This document shows positions 1 to 6,459 of a DNA stretch of 12,223 nucleotides, one piece after another. The notes beneath the pieces are model-generated. The model had not been told where the DNA came from. It saw nothing but the letters and a program-made list of their open reading frames with translations, and searched no databases. This DNA comes from UBA4717 sp045577925 (GTDB lineage Bacteria > Bacillota > Clostridia > Oscillospirales > CAG-272), in contig JAZNJH010000015.1 of assembly GCA_045577925.1 (NCBI GenBank), positions 1 through 12,223 on the forward strand. Reading direction: 5' to 3'. Within the stretch, counting starts at the first letter, position 1, and every line of letters begins with the position of its first letter. The position numbers and the translations under genes are program-made.

Positions 1-1
1 A

Positions 2-1372
2 CCGATCGTACATTGGCCGGAGGTTATAGTAACCTATGACAGCTATGATAAGCTACTGTTTTCAGCGGGCGGATTCTGTAAATTCGGAGCACTTGATGCA
101 GATGAAGACTGGGCTTGTGAGGCAAGAAGATACTATATCGGAATCGTTGGTAAATATGGAGCTCAGGTGCAGGCTCTTCTGAAAAAAGCGGCAGGACTTG
201 ATATAGAAAAAATATGCCCGCTTCACGGTCCTGTGCTTTCTGAAAATCTTGGATACTACATTGATCTTTATAACACTTGGTCAAGCTACGAGCCCGAAGA
301 AGAGGGAATAGTTATAGCATACACTTCGGTTTACGGCAATACCAAACGTGCTGTAATGAAGCTTGCCGAAAAGCTCAAAGCCAACGGTTGCCCCAAGGTT
401 GTTGTCAATGACCTTGCAAGATGCGATATGGCAGAAGCTGTTGAGGATGCGTTCAGATACAGTAAGCTCGTTCTGGCAACAACAACGTATAACGCGGAGA
501 TATTCCCGTTTATGCGCGAGTTTATAAATCACCTCACAGAGCGTAATTACTCAAACCGTAAGGTTGCCCTTATCGAAAACGGAAGCTGGGCGCCCCTTGC
601 GGCAAAGGTAATGCGCGGTATGCTAGAAAAGTGTAAAAATTTGAACTTTGCAGATACTACTGTAAGGATACTGTCGGCTCTGAATGAGGATAGCAATACA
701 CAGCTTGATGCGCTTGCAGACGAGCTCTCAATGGAATATCTTGCAAGACAGGATGCTACTGCAAACAAAAACGATCTCACGGCATTATTTAAGATAGGAT
801 ATGGACTTTACGTTGTAACGTCAAACGACGGCAAAAAGGATAACGGACTTATAGTCAACACGGTTACGCAGGTGACGGATACACCTAACCGTATTGCCGT
901 AACGATAAACAAGGCAAACTATTCCCATCACGTTATAAAGCAGACGGGTAAAATGAATATAAACTGCCTCACGGTTGAAGCACCGTTTAAAGTGTTTGAG
1001 GCATTCGGCTTTGTAAGCGGAAGAAACATTGATAAATTCAAGGATTGCGAACCGCTTCGCTCTGATAACGGTCTTGTATTCTTGCCGAGATACATCAACT
1101 CGTTTATGTCGCTTAAGGTAGAGCAGTACGTTGATCTTGATACTCACGGAATGTTTATCTGTTCCGTAACTGAATCGAGAGTTATTTCGGACGCAGAAAC
1201 TATGACGTATTCGTATTATCACTCAAGCGTTAAGCCGAAGCCTGATACAGAGGGTAAAAAGGGCTACGTTTGCAAGATATGCGGATACGTATATGAAGGC
1301 GAGGTGCTTCCAGAGGACTTTATTTGTCCCCTTTGCAAGCACGGAGCTACTGACTTTGAACCAATAAAATAA
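2..1372 (+). CDS. Flavodiiron protein fused to flavodoxin, flavin reductase and rubredoxin domains (5' end outside window)
   Basis: The reading frame is open from base 2, so the gene starts before the window; 456 residues are visible. In order they are: the end of the metallo-beta-lactamase-like diiron domain (about residues 1-95, with the HWPE and CPLHGP histidine motifs), a flavodoxin domain (from about 100, FMN loop TSVYGNT), a flavin-reductase-like FMN domain (about 260-400), and a C-terminal rubredoxin (CKICG and CPLC cysteine pairs). Flavodiiron proteins are cytoplasmic enzymes that reduce O2 to water or NO to N2O. The extra modules should feed electrons to the diiron site within one polypeptide. 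Free rubredoxin and rubrerythrin genes follow at once, which fits oxygen defence in an anaerobe. One oddity: the usual S-x-D-x-F-G motif holding the bridging Asp ligand reads S-A-G-G-F-C here, so a metal ligand appears to be missing. The family call is secure; activity is uncertain. Confidence 0.93.
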   Translation, partial: PIVHWPEVIVTYDSYDKLLFSAGGFCKFGALDADEDWACEARRYYIGIVGKYGAQVQALLKKAAGLDIEKICPLHGPVLSENLGYYIDLYNTWSSYEPEEEGIVIAYTSVYGNTKRAVMKLAEKLKANGCPKVVVNDLARCDMAEAVEDAFRYSKLVLATTTYNAEIFPFMREFINHLTERNYSNRKVALIENGSWAPLAAKVMRGMLEKCKNLNFADTTVRILSALNEDSNTQLDALADELSMEYLARQDATANKNDLTALFKIGYGLYVVTSNDGKKDNGLIVNTVTQVTDTPNRIAVTINKANYSHHVIKQTGKMNINCLTVEAPFKVFEAFGFVSGRNIDKFKDCEPLRSDNGLVFLPRYINSFMSLKVEQYVDLDTHGMFICSVTESRVISDAETMTYSYYHSSVKPKPDTEGKKGYVCKICGYVYEGEVLPEDFICPLCKHGATDFEPIK

Positions 1373-1393
1373 ATATATAAGGAGGAAATAACA

Positions 1394-1552
1394 ATGAAAA
1401 AATATGTATGTGATGCATGCGGATGGACTTATGACGAAGAACTCGGTGCTCCCGATCTCGGCATAGCTCCCGGAACAAAGTTTGAGGATCTTCCTGCAGA
1501 CTTTGAATGCCCTCTCTGCGGAGTTGGCAAGGATATGTTCTCAGAAGAATAA
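1394..1552 (+). CDS. Rubredoxin
   Basis: This is a 52-residue rubredoxin, the usual family length. The iron is bound by two CxxC knuckles, CDACG near residues 6-10 and CPLCG near 38-42. The conserved aromatic and acidic framework (YVCDACGWTYDEE, DLPADFECPLC) is present. It is a one-electron carrier in the cytoplasm, probably passing electrons to the neighbouring flavodiiron protein and/or rubrerythrin. The start ATG lies 21 bases after the upstream stop and is preceded by GGAGG (1381-1385). It is probably in one transcript with both neighbours, as no terminator or promoter is seen in the gaps. The upstream flavodiiron protein already carries its own rubredoxin domain, so this free copy may serve rubrerythrin. 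Confidence 0.95.
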   Translation: MKKYVCDACGWTYDEELGAPDLGIAPGTKFEDLPADFECPLCGVGKDMFSEE

Positions 1553-1586
1553 TTAGTTTAATATTTATCTAATGGAGGAAACTACT

Positions 1587-2129
1587 ATGGCTGAAAACAA
1601 GTATAAAGGTACCCAGACAGAAAAAAATCTCATGGCTGCTTTTTCGGGAGAATCAGAAGCGCGCAATAAGTACACCTACTTTGCTTCTGTTGCTAAAAAG
1701 GCAGGATACGAGCAGATCGCAGCGCTTTTCTTAAAGACTGCAGAAAACGAAAAGGAACACGCAAAGCTTTGGTTTAAGGAGCTTGCAGGTATTGGAGATA
1801 CTGCTGAAAATTTAGTATCTGCCGCAAACGGCGAAAACTATGAGTGGACAGATATGTACGCAGGCTTTGCAGAAACAGCAGAGAATGAAGGCTTCAAGGA
1901 GCTTGCTGCTAAGTTCAGACTCGTTGCGGCTATTGAAAAGCATCACGAAGAGCGTTACCGTGCGCTTCTTAAAAACGTAGAAACCGCACAGGTCTTTGAA
2001 AAGAGCGAGGTTAAGGTGTGGGAATGCCGTAACTGCGGACATATCGTAGTTGGAACGAAGGCACCCGAAATATGCCCGACATGCGCTCATCCTCAGGCTT
2101 ATTTCGAAATTCATGCTGAAAACTATTGA
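1587..2129 (+). CDS. rbr: Rubrerythrin
   Basis: This is a 180-residue rubrerythrin, a cytoplasmic NAD(P)H-linked peroxidase that reduces H2O2 using electrons from rubredoxin. The N-terminal four-helix ferritin-like domain shows the diiron ligands: Glu in GESEAR (E22), E55xxH58, the ENEGF glutamates near 96-99, and E117xxH120. The C-terminal rubredoxin-like domain has C147xxC150 and C163xxC166. An ATG at 1572 is in frame, but the ribosome site GGAGG (1574-1578) lies just after it and is correctly spaced for the ATG at 1587, so MAENKYKG is chosen as the start. It follows the rubredoxin gene by 34 bases and is followed by a 10-bp hairpin before the metal transporter gene. Confidence 0.96.
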   Translation: MAENKYKGTQTEKNLMAAFSGESEARNKYTYFASVAKKAGYEQIAALFLKTAENEKEHAKLWFKELAGIGDTAENLVSAANGENYEWTDMYAGFAETAENEGFKELAAKFRLVAAIEKHHEERYRALLKNVETAQVFEKSEVKVWECRNCGHIVVGTKAPEICPTCAHPQAYFEIHAENY

Positions 2130-2137
2130 TAAAAGTC

Positions 2138-2168
2138 AGTTCCCACGGTTAACGTGGGAACTCTCTTT
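2138..2168 (+). terminator. Hairpin after rubrerythrin; weak terminator or attenuator
   Basis: A perfect 10-bp stem, AGTTCCCACG (2138-2147) with CGTGGGAACT (2153-2162), closes a GTTAA loop. It starts eight bases after the rubrerythrin stop. The following tract is only CTCTTTA, poor for intrinsic termination, and the next gene starts 20 bases later with no visible promoter. I therefore expect partial read-through, or an mRNA-stabilising 3' hairpin, rather than full termination. Confidence 0.65.
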
Positions 2169-2182
2169 ATGACGGAGATTTT

Positions 2183-2935
2183 ATGGAACTTGTATTACTA
2201 ACGGCGCTCGGCGTTGGCGGAGCTACGGTATTTGGCTCGCTTATAGGATTCGCTTTTAAGAAAGCATCGCACAAGTTTTCTGATATAGTGCTTTCATTTG
2301 CTGCAGGAGTAATGCTTGCCGCAGCAGTTCTGGGGTTGATACTTCCGTCTGTTGAGTATGGCGGTAAATTGGGCCTTTTGATAACTGTTGCAGGAGTTTT
2401 TGCAGGTGCATTGTGCCTTAACGTTGTTGACAAAATAGTACCGCACCTTCATAAGCTTATGGGCAGCGATGTTGAAGAGCATAACAATGCAAATCTCAGC
2501 CGGGTGCTTTTGTTTGTAACGGCAATAGCGATACATAATCTGCCCGAAGGAATTGCGGCAGGTGTAGGCTTCGGTGCAGGGAACACCTCACAAGCTCTTC
2601 TTATTGCAGGCGGTATAGCGCTTCAGAATATACCGGAAGGTATGGTTATAATAGGCCCTATGCTTGCGGCGGGGGTAAAACCGTCAAAGACGTTTGTGTG
2701 TGCAATGCTGACGGGACTTGTAGAGGTGGTCGGAACTCTTATTGGATATTTTGCGGTAAGTATAGCCTCGGCAATACTTCCGTTTGCGCTTGCCTTTGCA
2801 GGCGGTACGATGTTGTACGTTATAAGCGATGAGATGATACCCGAAACTCATGCACACGGACATCAGCGCGGCGCAACATACGCGCTTCTCGTTGGCTTTT
2901 GTCTGATGCTTGTAAGCGACGTTTTGCTTGGATAA
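2183..2935 (+). CDS. ZIP-family divalent metal transporter
   Basis: This 250-residue integral membrane protein has about eight hydrophobic segments. The two signature metal-binding helices of the ZIP family are plain: HNLPEG (H118, N119, E122) and QNIPEG (N149, E152). A His/Glu-bearing loop follows the third hydrophobic segment (near 88-100), and the near-C-terminal stretch DEMIPETHAHGH (216-227) could also hold metal. Members related to ZupT/GufA import Zn, and some also Fe or Mn. Substrate cannot be decided here. Its position behind three iron proteins makes iron or manganese supply plausible, but that is inference from context. The ATG is preceded by GGAG at 2174-2177. The gene ends at a strong bidirectional terminator. 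Confidence 0.92.
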   Translation: MELVLLTALGVGGATVFGSLIGFAFKKASHKFSDIVLSFAAGVMLAAAVLGLILPSVEYGGKLGLLITVAGVFAGALCLNVVDKIVPHLHKLMGSDVEEHNNANLSRVLLFVTAIAIHNLPEGIAAGVGFGAGNTSQALLIAGGIALQNIPEGMVIIGPMLAAGVKPSKTFVCAMLTGLVEVVGTLIGYFAVSIASAILPFALAFAGGTMLYVISDEMIPETHAHGHQRGATYALLVGFCLMLVSDVLLG

Positions 2936-2940
2936 AATGA

Positions 2941-2966
2941 AAAAGACCGCAAAAGCGGTCTTTTTT
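2941..2966. terminator. Bidirectional intrinsic terminator shared by the ZIP and tRNA-Pro units
   Basis: The stem is GACCGC (2945-2950) and GCGGTC (2955-2960) around an AAAA loop, flanked by A-runs on the left and six Ts (2961-2966) on the right. It therefore works as a U-tailed terminator for rightward transcription leaving the metal transporter gene, and, read on the other strand, for leftward transcription leaving tRNA-Pro. The last T overlaps the encoded CCA end of the tRNA. Confidence 0.92.
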
Positions 2967-3042
2967 GGTCGGAGTGACTGGATTCGAACCAGCGGCCTCT
3001 TGGTCCCGAACCAAGCGCTCTACCAAACTGAGCCACACCCCG
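2966..3042 (-). tRNA. tRNA-Pro (anticodon CGG)
   Basis: Read on the minus strand, a complete 77-nt cloverleaf is visible. The acceptor strand CGGGGTG pairs with CACTCCG (one G-T pair). The D-arm is GCTC/GAGC. The anticodon stem CTTGG/CCAAG encloses loop TTCGGGA, with anticodon CGG at 3008-3006. The T-arm is CTGG/CCAG around TTCGAAT. The discriminator A and encoded CCA end lie at 2966-2969. It reads proline codon CCG. The best promoter is 170 bases upstream (3212-3240), so it is probably co-transcribed with the tRNA-like remnant. The terminator follows directly. Confidence 0.96.
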
Positions 3043-3081
3043 TGATCATACATTATTAAATTTTAAGTCTTCACTCGTGTT

Positions 3082-3155
3082 GCTTGGTTCGCAAGCAAAC
3101 CAAGCGCTCTACAAGCTTTTTCGCTATGCTCAAAAGCTATATGAGCCACACCCCG
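3082..3155 (-). pseudogene. tRNA-Pro-like remnant with hairpin-enlarged loops
   Basis: On the minus strand this repeats the 5' two-thirds of the adjacent tRNA-Pro: the 14-base acceptor/D segment (3142-3155, identical to 3029-3042) and the 15-base D-stem/anticodon-stem segment (3098-3112, identical to 3009-3023). The 5-base stretch between these in the tRNA is replaced by 29 bases (3113-3141) holding a 7-bp hairpin AGCTTTT/AAAAGCT. The 7-base anticodon loop is enlarged to 12 bases, extending the stem to GCTTGGTT/AACCAAGC. No T-arm, 3' acceptor strand or CCA is seen, so it is unlikely to be a working tRNA. It may be a decayed duplicate or a structured leader RNA. Confidence 0.75.
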
Positions 3156-3211
3156 AAATATTAATTTTATACAGATAGAGGCGACGAGTGCCGTCCGCCG
3201 CTCACCCGACA

Positions 3212-3240
3212 ATTATACCATTTAATTTATGCTTTGTCAA
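3212..3240 (-). promoter_or_regulatory. Perfect-consensus sigma-A promoter for the tRNA-like remnant and tRNA-Pro
   Basis: On the minus strand TTGACA (3240-3235), a 17-base spacer and TATAAT (3217-3212) match consensus fully, and TGG before the -10 supplies an extended -10 TG. The predicted start is near 3205, about 50 bases before the tRNA-like remnant. The GC-rich leader (about 3178-3206) can form a short imperfect hairpin (GACG/CGTC extended by GGC/GCC). Such strength is usual for stable-RNA operons. Confidence 0.85.
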
Positions 3241-3251
3241 TAGATTAAATT

Positions 3252-3291
3252 AAAAAAATACAGGCATATGGAAATTTTTCATATGCCTGTA
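3252..3291 (-). terminator. Intrinsic terminator of the SLH/Ig-like/Fn3 gene
   Basis: A perfect 12-bp stem, TACAGGCATATG with CATATGCCTGTA, encloses a 9-base loop and is followed on the minus strand by seven Ts (3258-3252). It lies 35 bases after the stop codon of the gene ending at 3326 and just ahead of the tRNA promoter, which it insulates. Confidence 0.93.
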
Positions 3292-3325
3292 TTGATCTTA
3301 TAATCAACTTGCTTAGTGTTTATTA

Positions 3326-5209
3326 TCAATCGTATAAATCAACGATACATTTAAGGAATGTTTTTAAAATTTCTCGTTCGTTATAATTACCAAGATTGTA
3401 TTCAGTAGTAATCTGCTGACCTCCTCCGTATGGTATATTGTTAACTCTGATATTCGACATACGAGAAATTAGAGATTGAACTTCAAAGTAAGAGACTACT
3501 AAAGGGTCATCCTTGTTATCTTTCGAGAATAAATAACTTGGTCCTAATAGCTTTTGTATATCGAACATATAATCTGAAGCATATTTTAACTTCGCCGAGT
3601 ATTGCCAAGAAAGGTAGTCACTACCTCTTGACGATATCAGTGCTTGAACCATAAATGCATCGTATACGATTTGCTCATTTTTATTTTTCGGTTGTTTCGG
3701 ATATGAGACTGTAAGATATTTTGACCTTTCATAAACTTTAATTTCGGGTCTTATAGCTGTTCTGGCGTGAATATATACCGGTTGGCTTTCGTATTCTGTA
3801 CCGTATTCAGTCACGCTGTAAGCCGTTACCTTAAAGAAATACTTTGTAAAGTCTTTAAGATCTCTGATTTTAGCAGAGTCCTGATTAAAGTTTTTGTATA
3901 AAGTGTAATTTGTTCCGTCATCGCTTACATAGACCTTATAACCTTTAGCTTTTTTTACTTTTTTCCACTTTAATGATACACTGTTTGTATAAGTGTCTTC
4001 AACTTCGATTTCTTTTATAGCGTCCAAGTTTGAATTTGCTACTTTTATAACGCATGCCTGACTTTTATTGTTAGCCGCACAACATGTGATTATAACTGTG
4101 CCGGGTTTGTGTGTATTAATAATACCGTCATCGGTAACGGTTGCTATTTCGGGATTTGACGTTGTCCAACTAACACTTTTATCGGAGGCATTCTCCGGCA
4201 GAATTTTGTAGCTTAAACTGGCGGTTTCACCAACGATCATTTCGGTATTCGTTTTATTTAAACTAACCTTGTTGACCAATATTTGCTCAGGCTTGACCAT
4301 TATCGTGCAAGTAGCGGTAATACCGTTATCGGCTATACATGATATAGTAGCTTCTCCTTCTGAAAGCGCTGTCAAACTGCCGTTTTCAACTGATACGACT
4401 GTATCATCTGATGATTCCCACTTGAGCAATGTGTCATTCAGTTGTATAGGCGTTATATTATAGGACAGCTTTTGGCTTTCACCCGAATAGATGATCAAAT
4501 CAGACGTATCAAAAGATATACTGCTGATTTCAAGCTGGTCGGGTATAAATAAAACTCTGTTTTCCTTGTTTACTAAACGGGTAACAATTGCGGCAACTTC
4601 ACTTCTAAGAATATTTGAATCAGGATTAAATGTTCCTTTTGAATCGCTTCTGGTTATGATACCGGCAGAGTAAAGACTGTATACGGCATCATAATAGTCG
4701 GTATTTCTTTCCACATCGGGGATTATGTTATCCTCAACTGTGTTGATAATATTAAGCTCATCTGCAGGCAATGCTTTTGCTATTATTTTTGCAAATTCAG
4801 CACGGGTGGCAGGAGCAGTCAGATCATCATAACGGTTATCCGGAATGATCTTTGCCGCTTTTGCATAAGCCTCATAAACACTGTACCATGGATCACCTTG
4901 CGGAAAATCTGTGTTTCCTAAGTAATAAGTTTTATTTATGCGGCAGGCAAGTGTTACAGCCATTGCAAGTGTTACATTGTCATCAGGACTGAAGGTGTTT
5001 TCGCTTGTGCCGCTTATAATTGAGTAATTATACGCACTTTTAACGCTTTCATAGAACCAATCGTTTTCGTCAACATCAAAAAATGTTTCGGTAGTGTATT
5101 TGTTTTGTTGTACAAAAAAATCCATACCTGATTGAGCATTGATAGTTGGCATTAGAAATACGAACAATTGAACGATAGCAATGAACAGTATAACTTTTTT
5201 GGTTTTCAT
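3326..5209 (-). CDS. Secreted SLH-domain protein with Ig-like (Big2) and Fn3 domains
   Basis: This 627-residue protein has a signal peptide (about 1-26, KTKK then a hydrophobic run, cleavage near NAQS). Three SLH repeats follow (about 42-95, 104-150, 160-215), each with the F-x-D-V/P-D...Y and F-x-P-D...R/A-E patterns. Next come two Big2-type Ig folds (about 226-305 and 311-390, with V-S-W-T-T-S-N-P-E-I-A-T-V typical of the second) and an Fn3-like domain (about 395-486). The final 140 residues (488-627) match no family I recognise. SLH repeats usually bind secondary cell-wall polymer, so the protein should sit on the outer face of the wall. The ATG follows a strong GGAGGGGG. The gene is 64 bases after ddh with no terminator between, so read-through from the ddh promoter is likely. 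It looks more AT-rich than its neighbours (about 32-35% GC in two 60-base samples). Confidence 0.88.
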   Translation of the reverse strand: MKTKKVILFIAIVQLFVFLMPTINAQSGMDFFVQQNKYTTETFFDVDENDWFYESVKSAYNYSIISGTSENTFSPDDNVTLAMAVTLACRINKTYYLGNTDFPQGDPWYSVYEAYAKAAKIIPDNRYDDLTAPATRAEFAKIIAKALPADELNIINTVEDNIIPDVERNTDYYDAVYSLYSAGIITRSDSKGTFNPDSNILRSEVAAIVTRLVNKENRVLFIPDQLEISSISFDTSDLIIYSGESQKLSYNITPIQLNDTLLKWESSDDTVVSVENGSLTALSEGEATISCIADNGITATCTIMVKPEQILVNKVSLNKTNTEMIVGETASLSYKILPENASDKSVSWTTSNPEIATVTDDGIINTHKPGTVIITCCAANNKSQACVIKVANSNLDAIKEIEVEDTYTNSVSLKWKKVKKAKGYKVYVSDDGTNYTLYKNFNQDSAKIRDLKDFTKYFFKVTAYSVTEYGTEYESQPVYIHARTAIRPEIKVYERSKYLTVSYPKQPKNKNEQIVYDAFMVQALISSRGSDYLSWQYSAKLKYASDYMFDIQKLLGPSYLFSKDNKDDPLVVSYFEVQSLISRMSNIRVNNIPYGGGQQITTEYNLGNYNEREILKTFLKCIVDLYD

Positions 5210-5213
5210 CGTA

Positions 5214-5232
5214 ATACCCCCTCCAAGGGTAT
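5214..5232 (-). promoter_or_regulatory. Small leader hairpin presenting the ribosome site of the SLH/Fn3 gene
   Basis: On the minus strand ATACCC and GGGTAT form a 6-bp stem around the loop TTGGAGG, placing the Shine-Dalgarno GGAGG in the loop, four bases before the start codon. It could modulate translation, but the stem is short and may be chance. Confidence 0.35.
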
Positions 5233-5273
5233 AGAAACGTTTGTGAATAGATTGTATCGATTAGGAAAGCAAA

Positions 5274-6260
5274 TTAAAGCATTTCGCGTCTGAGTTCGTC
5301 GGGACTTTTTTGACTGAGATATGCCGGCGGAATATCAAAGACAGTCTTGCATCCGCTTGCACCCTCAAGGCTTAAACGATAAGCTGCACGTGCATATGCT
5401 ACGATCACGCTTGCAGTAAACTCAGGGTTGGAATCAAGCTTTAAGCTATACTCGATTATGTGATTGTTTTCAAGGTTTGCACCGGTTCTTCCGCTTCTTA
5501 TAACAAAGCCGCCGTGAGGAATACCGCTATGGTCACGCTTGAGTTCTTCCATGGTTATAAAGTGAACAGTAGTATCATAGTCAGCAAAATAGTTTGGCAT
5601 GGTTTTTATCTCGTTTTCGATACGAGCCTTGTCTGCGCCGTCTTTGACTACAACAAAGCACTCGCGCGTGTGCTTTTCTCTGGTTGTGAGAGCAGGGTTT
5701 GCTCCACTTCTTACTGCTTCAAGAGCCGCATCAACGGGAATGGTGTACTGCCTTGCATCAAGAACGCCGTCAATTCTTCTTATAGCATCAGAGTGTCCCT
5801 GACTTACTCCTTTGCCCCAGAAGGTGTAGCTTTCGCCGTCAACAAGTACAGCAGAAGCATACAGGCGGTTGAGAGAGAACATACCCGGGTCCCATCCTAC
5901 CGATATGATGCCGACTTTGCCGGATTCTTTTGCAGCCGTGTCTACGTTTGCAAAATGCTCGGGTATTTTTGCATGCGTGTCAAAGCTGTCTACAACGTTG
6001 AAATGCTTAGCAAGCTCGGGAGTCTGCGCGGGAAGATCTGTTGCGCTTCCTCCACAAAGGATCATAACGTCTATTTTATCACGCATGTCTTTTACCGCGT
6101 CAACGTGATAAACGCTTACACCGTCTGTCAATATCTTTACAGTGGCAGGATCGCGGCGGGTAAATACGCCGACAAGCTCAAGATCTTTATTTTGCTTTAT
6201 TGCACATTCAACACCACGTCCGAGATTGCCGTAACCGAATATGCCAATACGAATACTCAT
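5274..6260 (-). CDS. ddh: meso-Diaminopimelate D-dehydrogenase
   Basis: This 328-residue cytoplasmic enzyme (EC 1.4.1.16) makes meso-diaminopimelate in one NADPH-dependent step from tetrahydrodipicolinate and ammonia, serving lysine and peptidoglycan synthesis. It has the N-terminal Rossmann motif GYGNLGRG (9-16), the VDSFDTH segment (90-96, matching the substrate-binding aspartate region of the Corynebacterium enzyme), the GWDPGMFS stretch (122-129), W148GKG, and HSDAIRRIDG (156-165). An ATG at 6269 is in frame, but GGAAGG abuts it and is spaced nine bases from the ATG at 6260, so MSIRIGIFGYG is chosen; this also fits family length (about 320-330). A promoter lies at 6308-6336. It is flanked by two wall-anchored protein genes. 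Confidence 0.95.
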   Translation of the reverse strand: MSIRIGIFGYGNLGRGVECAIKQNKDLELVGVFTRRDPATVKILTDGVSVYHVDAVKDMRDKIDVMILCGGSATDLPAQTPELAKHFNVVDSFDTHAKIPEHFANVDTAAKESGKVGIISVGWDPGMFSLNRLYASAVLVDGESYTFWGKGVSQGHSDAIRRIDGVLDARQYTIPVDAALEAVRSGANPALTTREKHTRECFVVVKDGADKARIENEIKTMPNYFADYDTTVHFITMEELKRDHSGIPHGGFVIRSGRTGANLENNHIIEYSLKLDSNPEFTASVIVAYARAAYRLSLEGASGCKTVFDIPPAYLSQKSPDELRREML

Positions 6261-6307
6261 TAAAATCATCCTTCCGATTTTTAAAATATATATATCTTAT
6301 ACTTTGT

Positions 6308-6336
6308 ATTTTATCATAAATTCAAGTATATTTCAA
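6308..6336 (-). promoter_or_regulatory. Sigma-A promoter of ddh
   Basis: On the minus strand TTGAAA (6336-6331), a 17-base spacer and TAAAAT (6313-6308) form a good sigma-A match. The predicted start is near 6301, about 40 bases before the ddh ATG. It lies just downstream of the esterase terminator, so ddh has its own promoter. Confidence 0.65.
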
Positions 6337-6410
6337 TGACTTGCAAATAAAAAAGTATATAATGCAGTAAATTTTCGGATAGGTAGATATTTATCTGATA
6401 TATAATTTTA

Positions 6411-6459
6411 TAATAGCAAAAAGAAAACGCCGTTACAAGGCGTTTTCTTTTTGCTATTA
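6411..6459 (-). terminator. Long-stem intrinsic terminator of the SLH esterase gene
   Basis: A perfect 21-bp stem (6411-6431 with 6439-6459) closes a 7-base loop. On the minus strand the right side of the stem contains GGCGTTTTCTTTTT, giving the U-tract for a shorter core hairpin. The stem begins at the esterase stop codon itself (6457-6459). The plus-strand reading also has a T-run, so it may stop transcription in both directions. Confidence 0.9.

Noticed and set aside
821..1222. 133-codon open frame on the minus strand
   Set aside because: It lies wholly opposite the flavodiiron/flavin reductase coding sequence, has no ribosome site I can recognise, and its product resembles no family.
2820..3053. 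Open frame on the minus strand covering the tRNA-Pro region
   Set aside because: It is a translation of the tRNA gene, the terminator and the antisense of the ZIP gene; the tRNA explains the conserved sequence.
5251..5279. Possible separate promoter for the SLH/Fn3 gene (TACAAT on the minus strand, 5256-5251)
   Set aside because: The -10 is acceptable, but at 17-18 bases spacing the -35 reads CTTTAA or GCTTTA, too weak to call.
5460..6263. 267-codon open frame on the plus strand opposite ddh
   Set aside because: The ddh frame is a clear family match; the opposing frame gives a cysteine- and tyrosine-rich product with no recognisable domain, typical of an antisense shadow.
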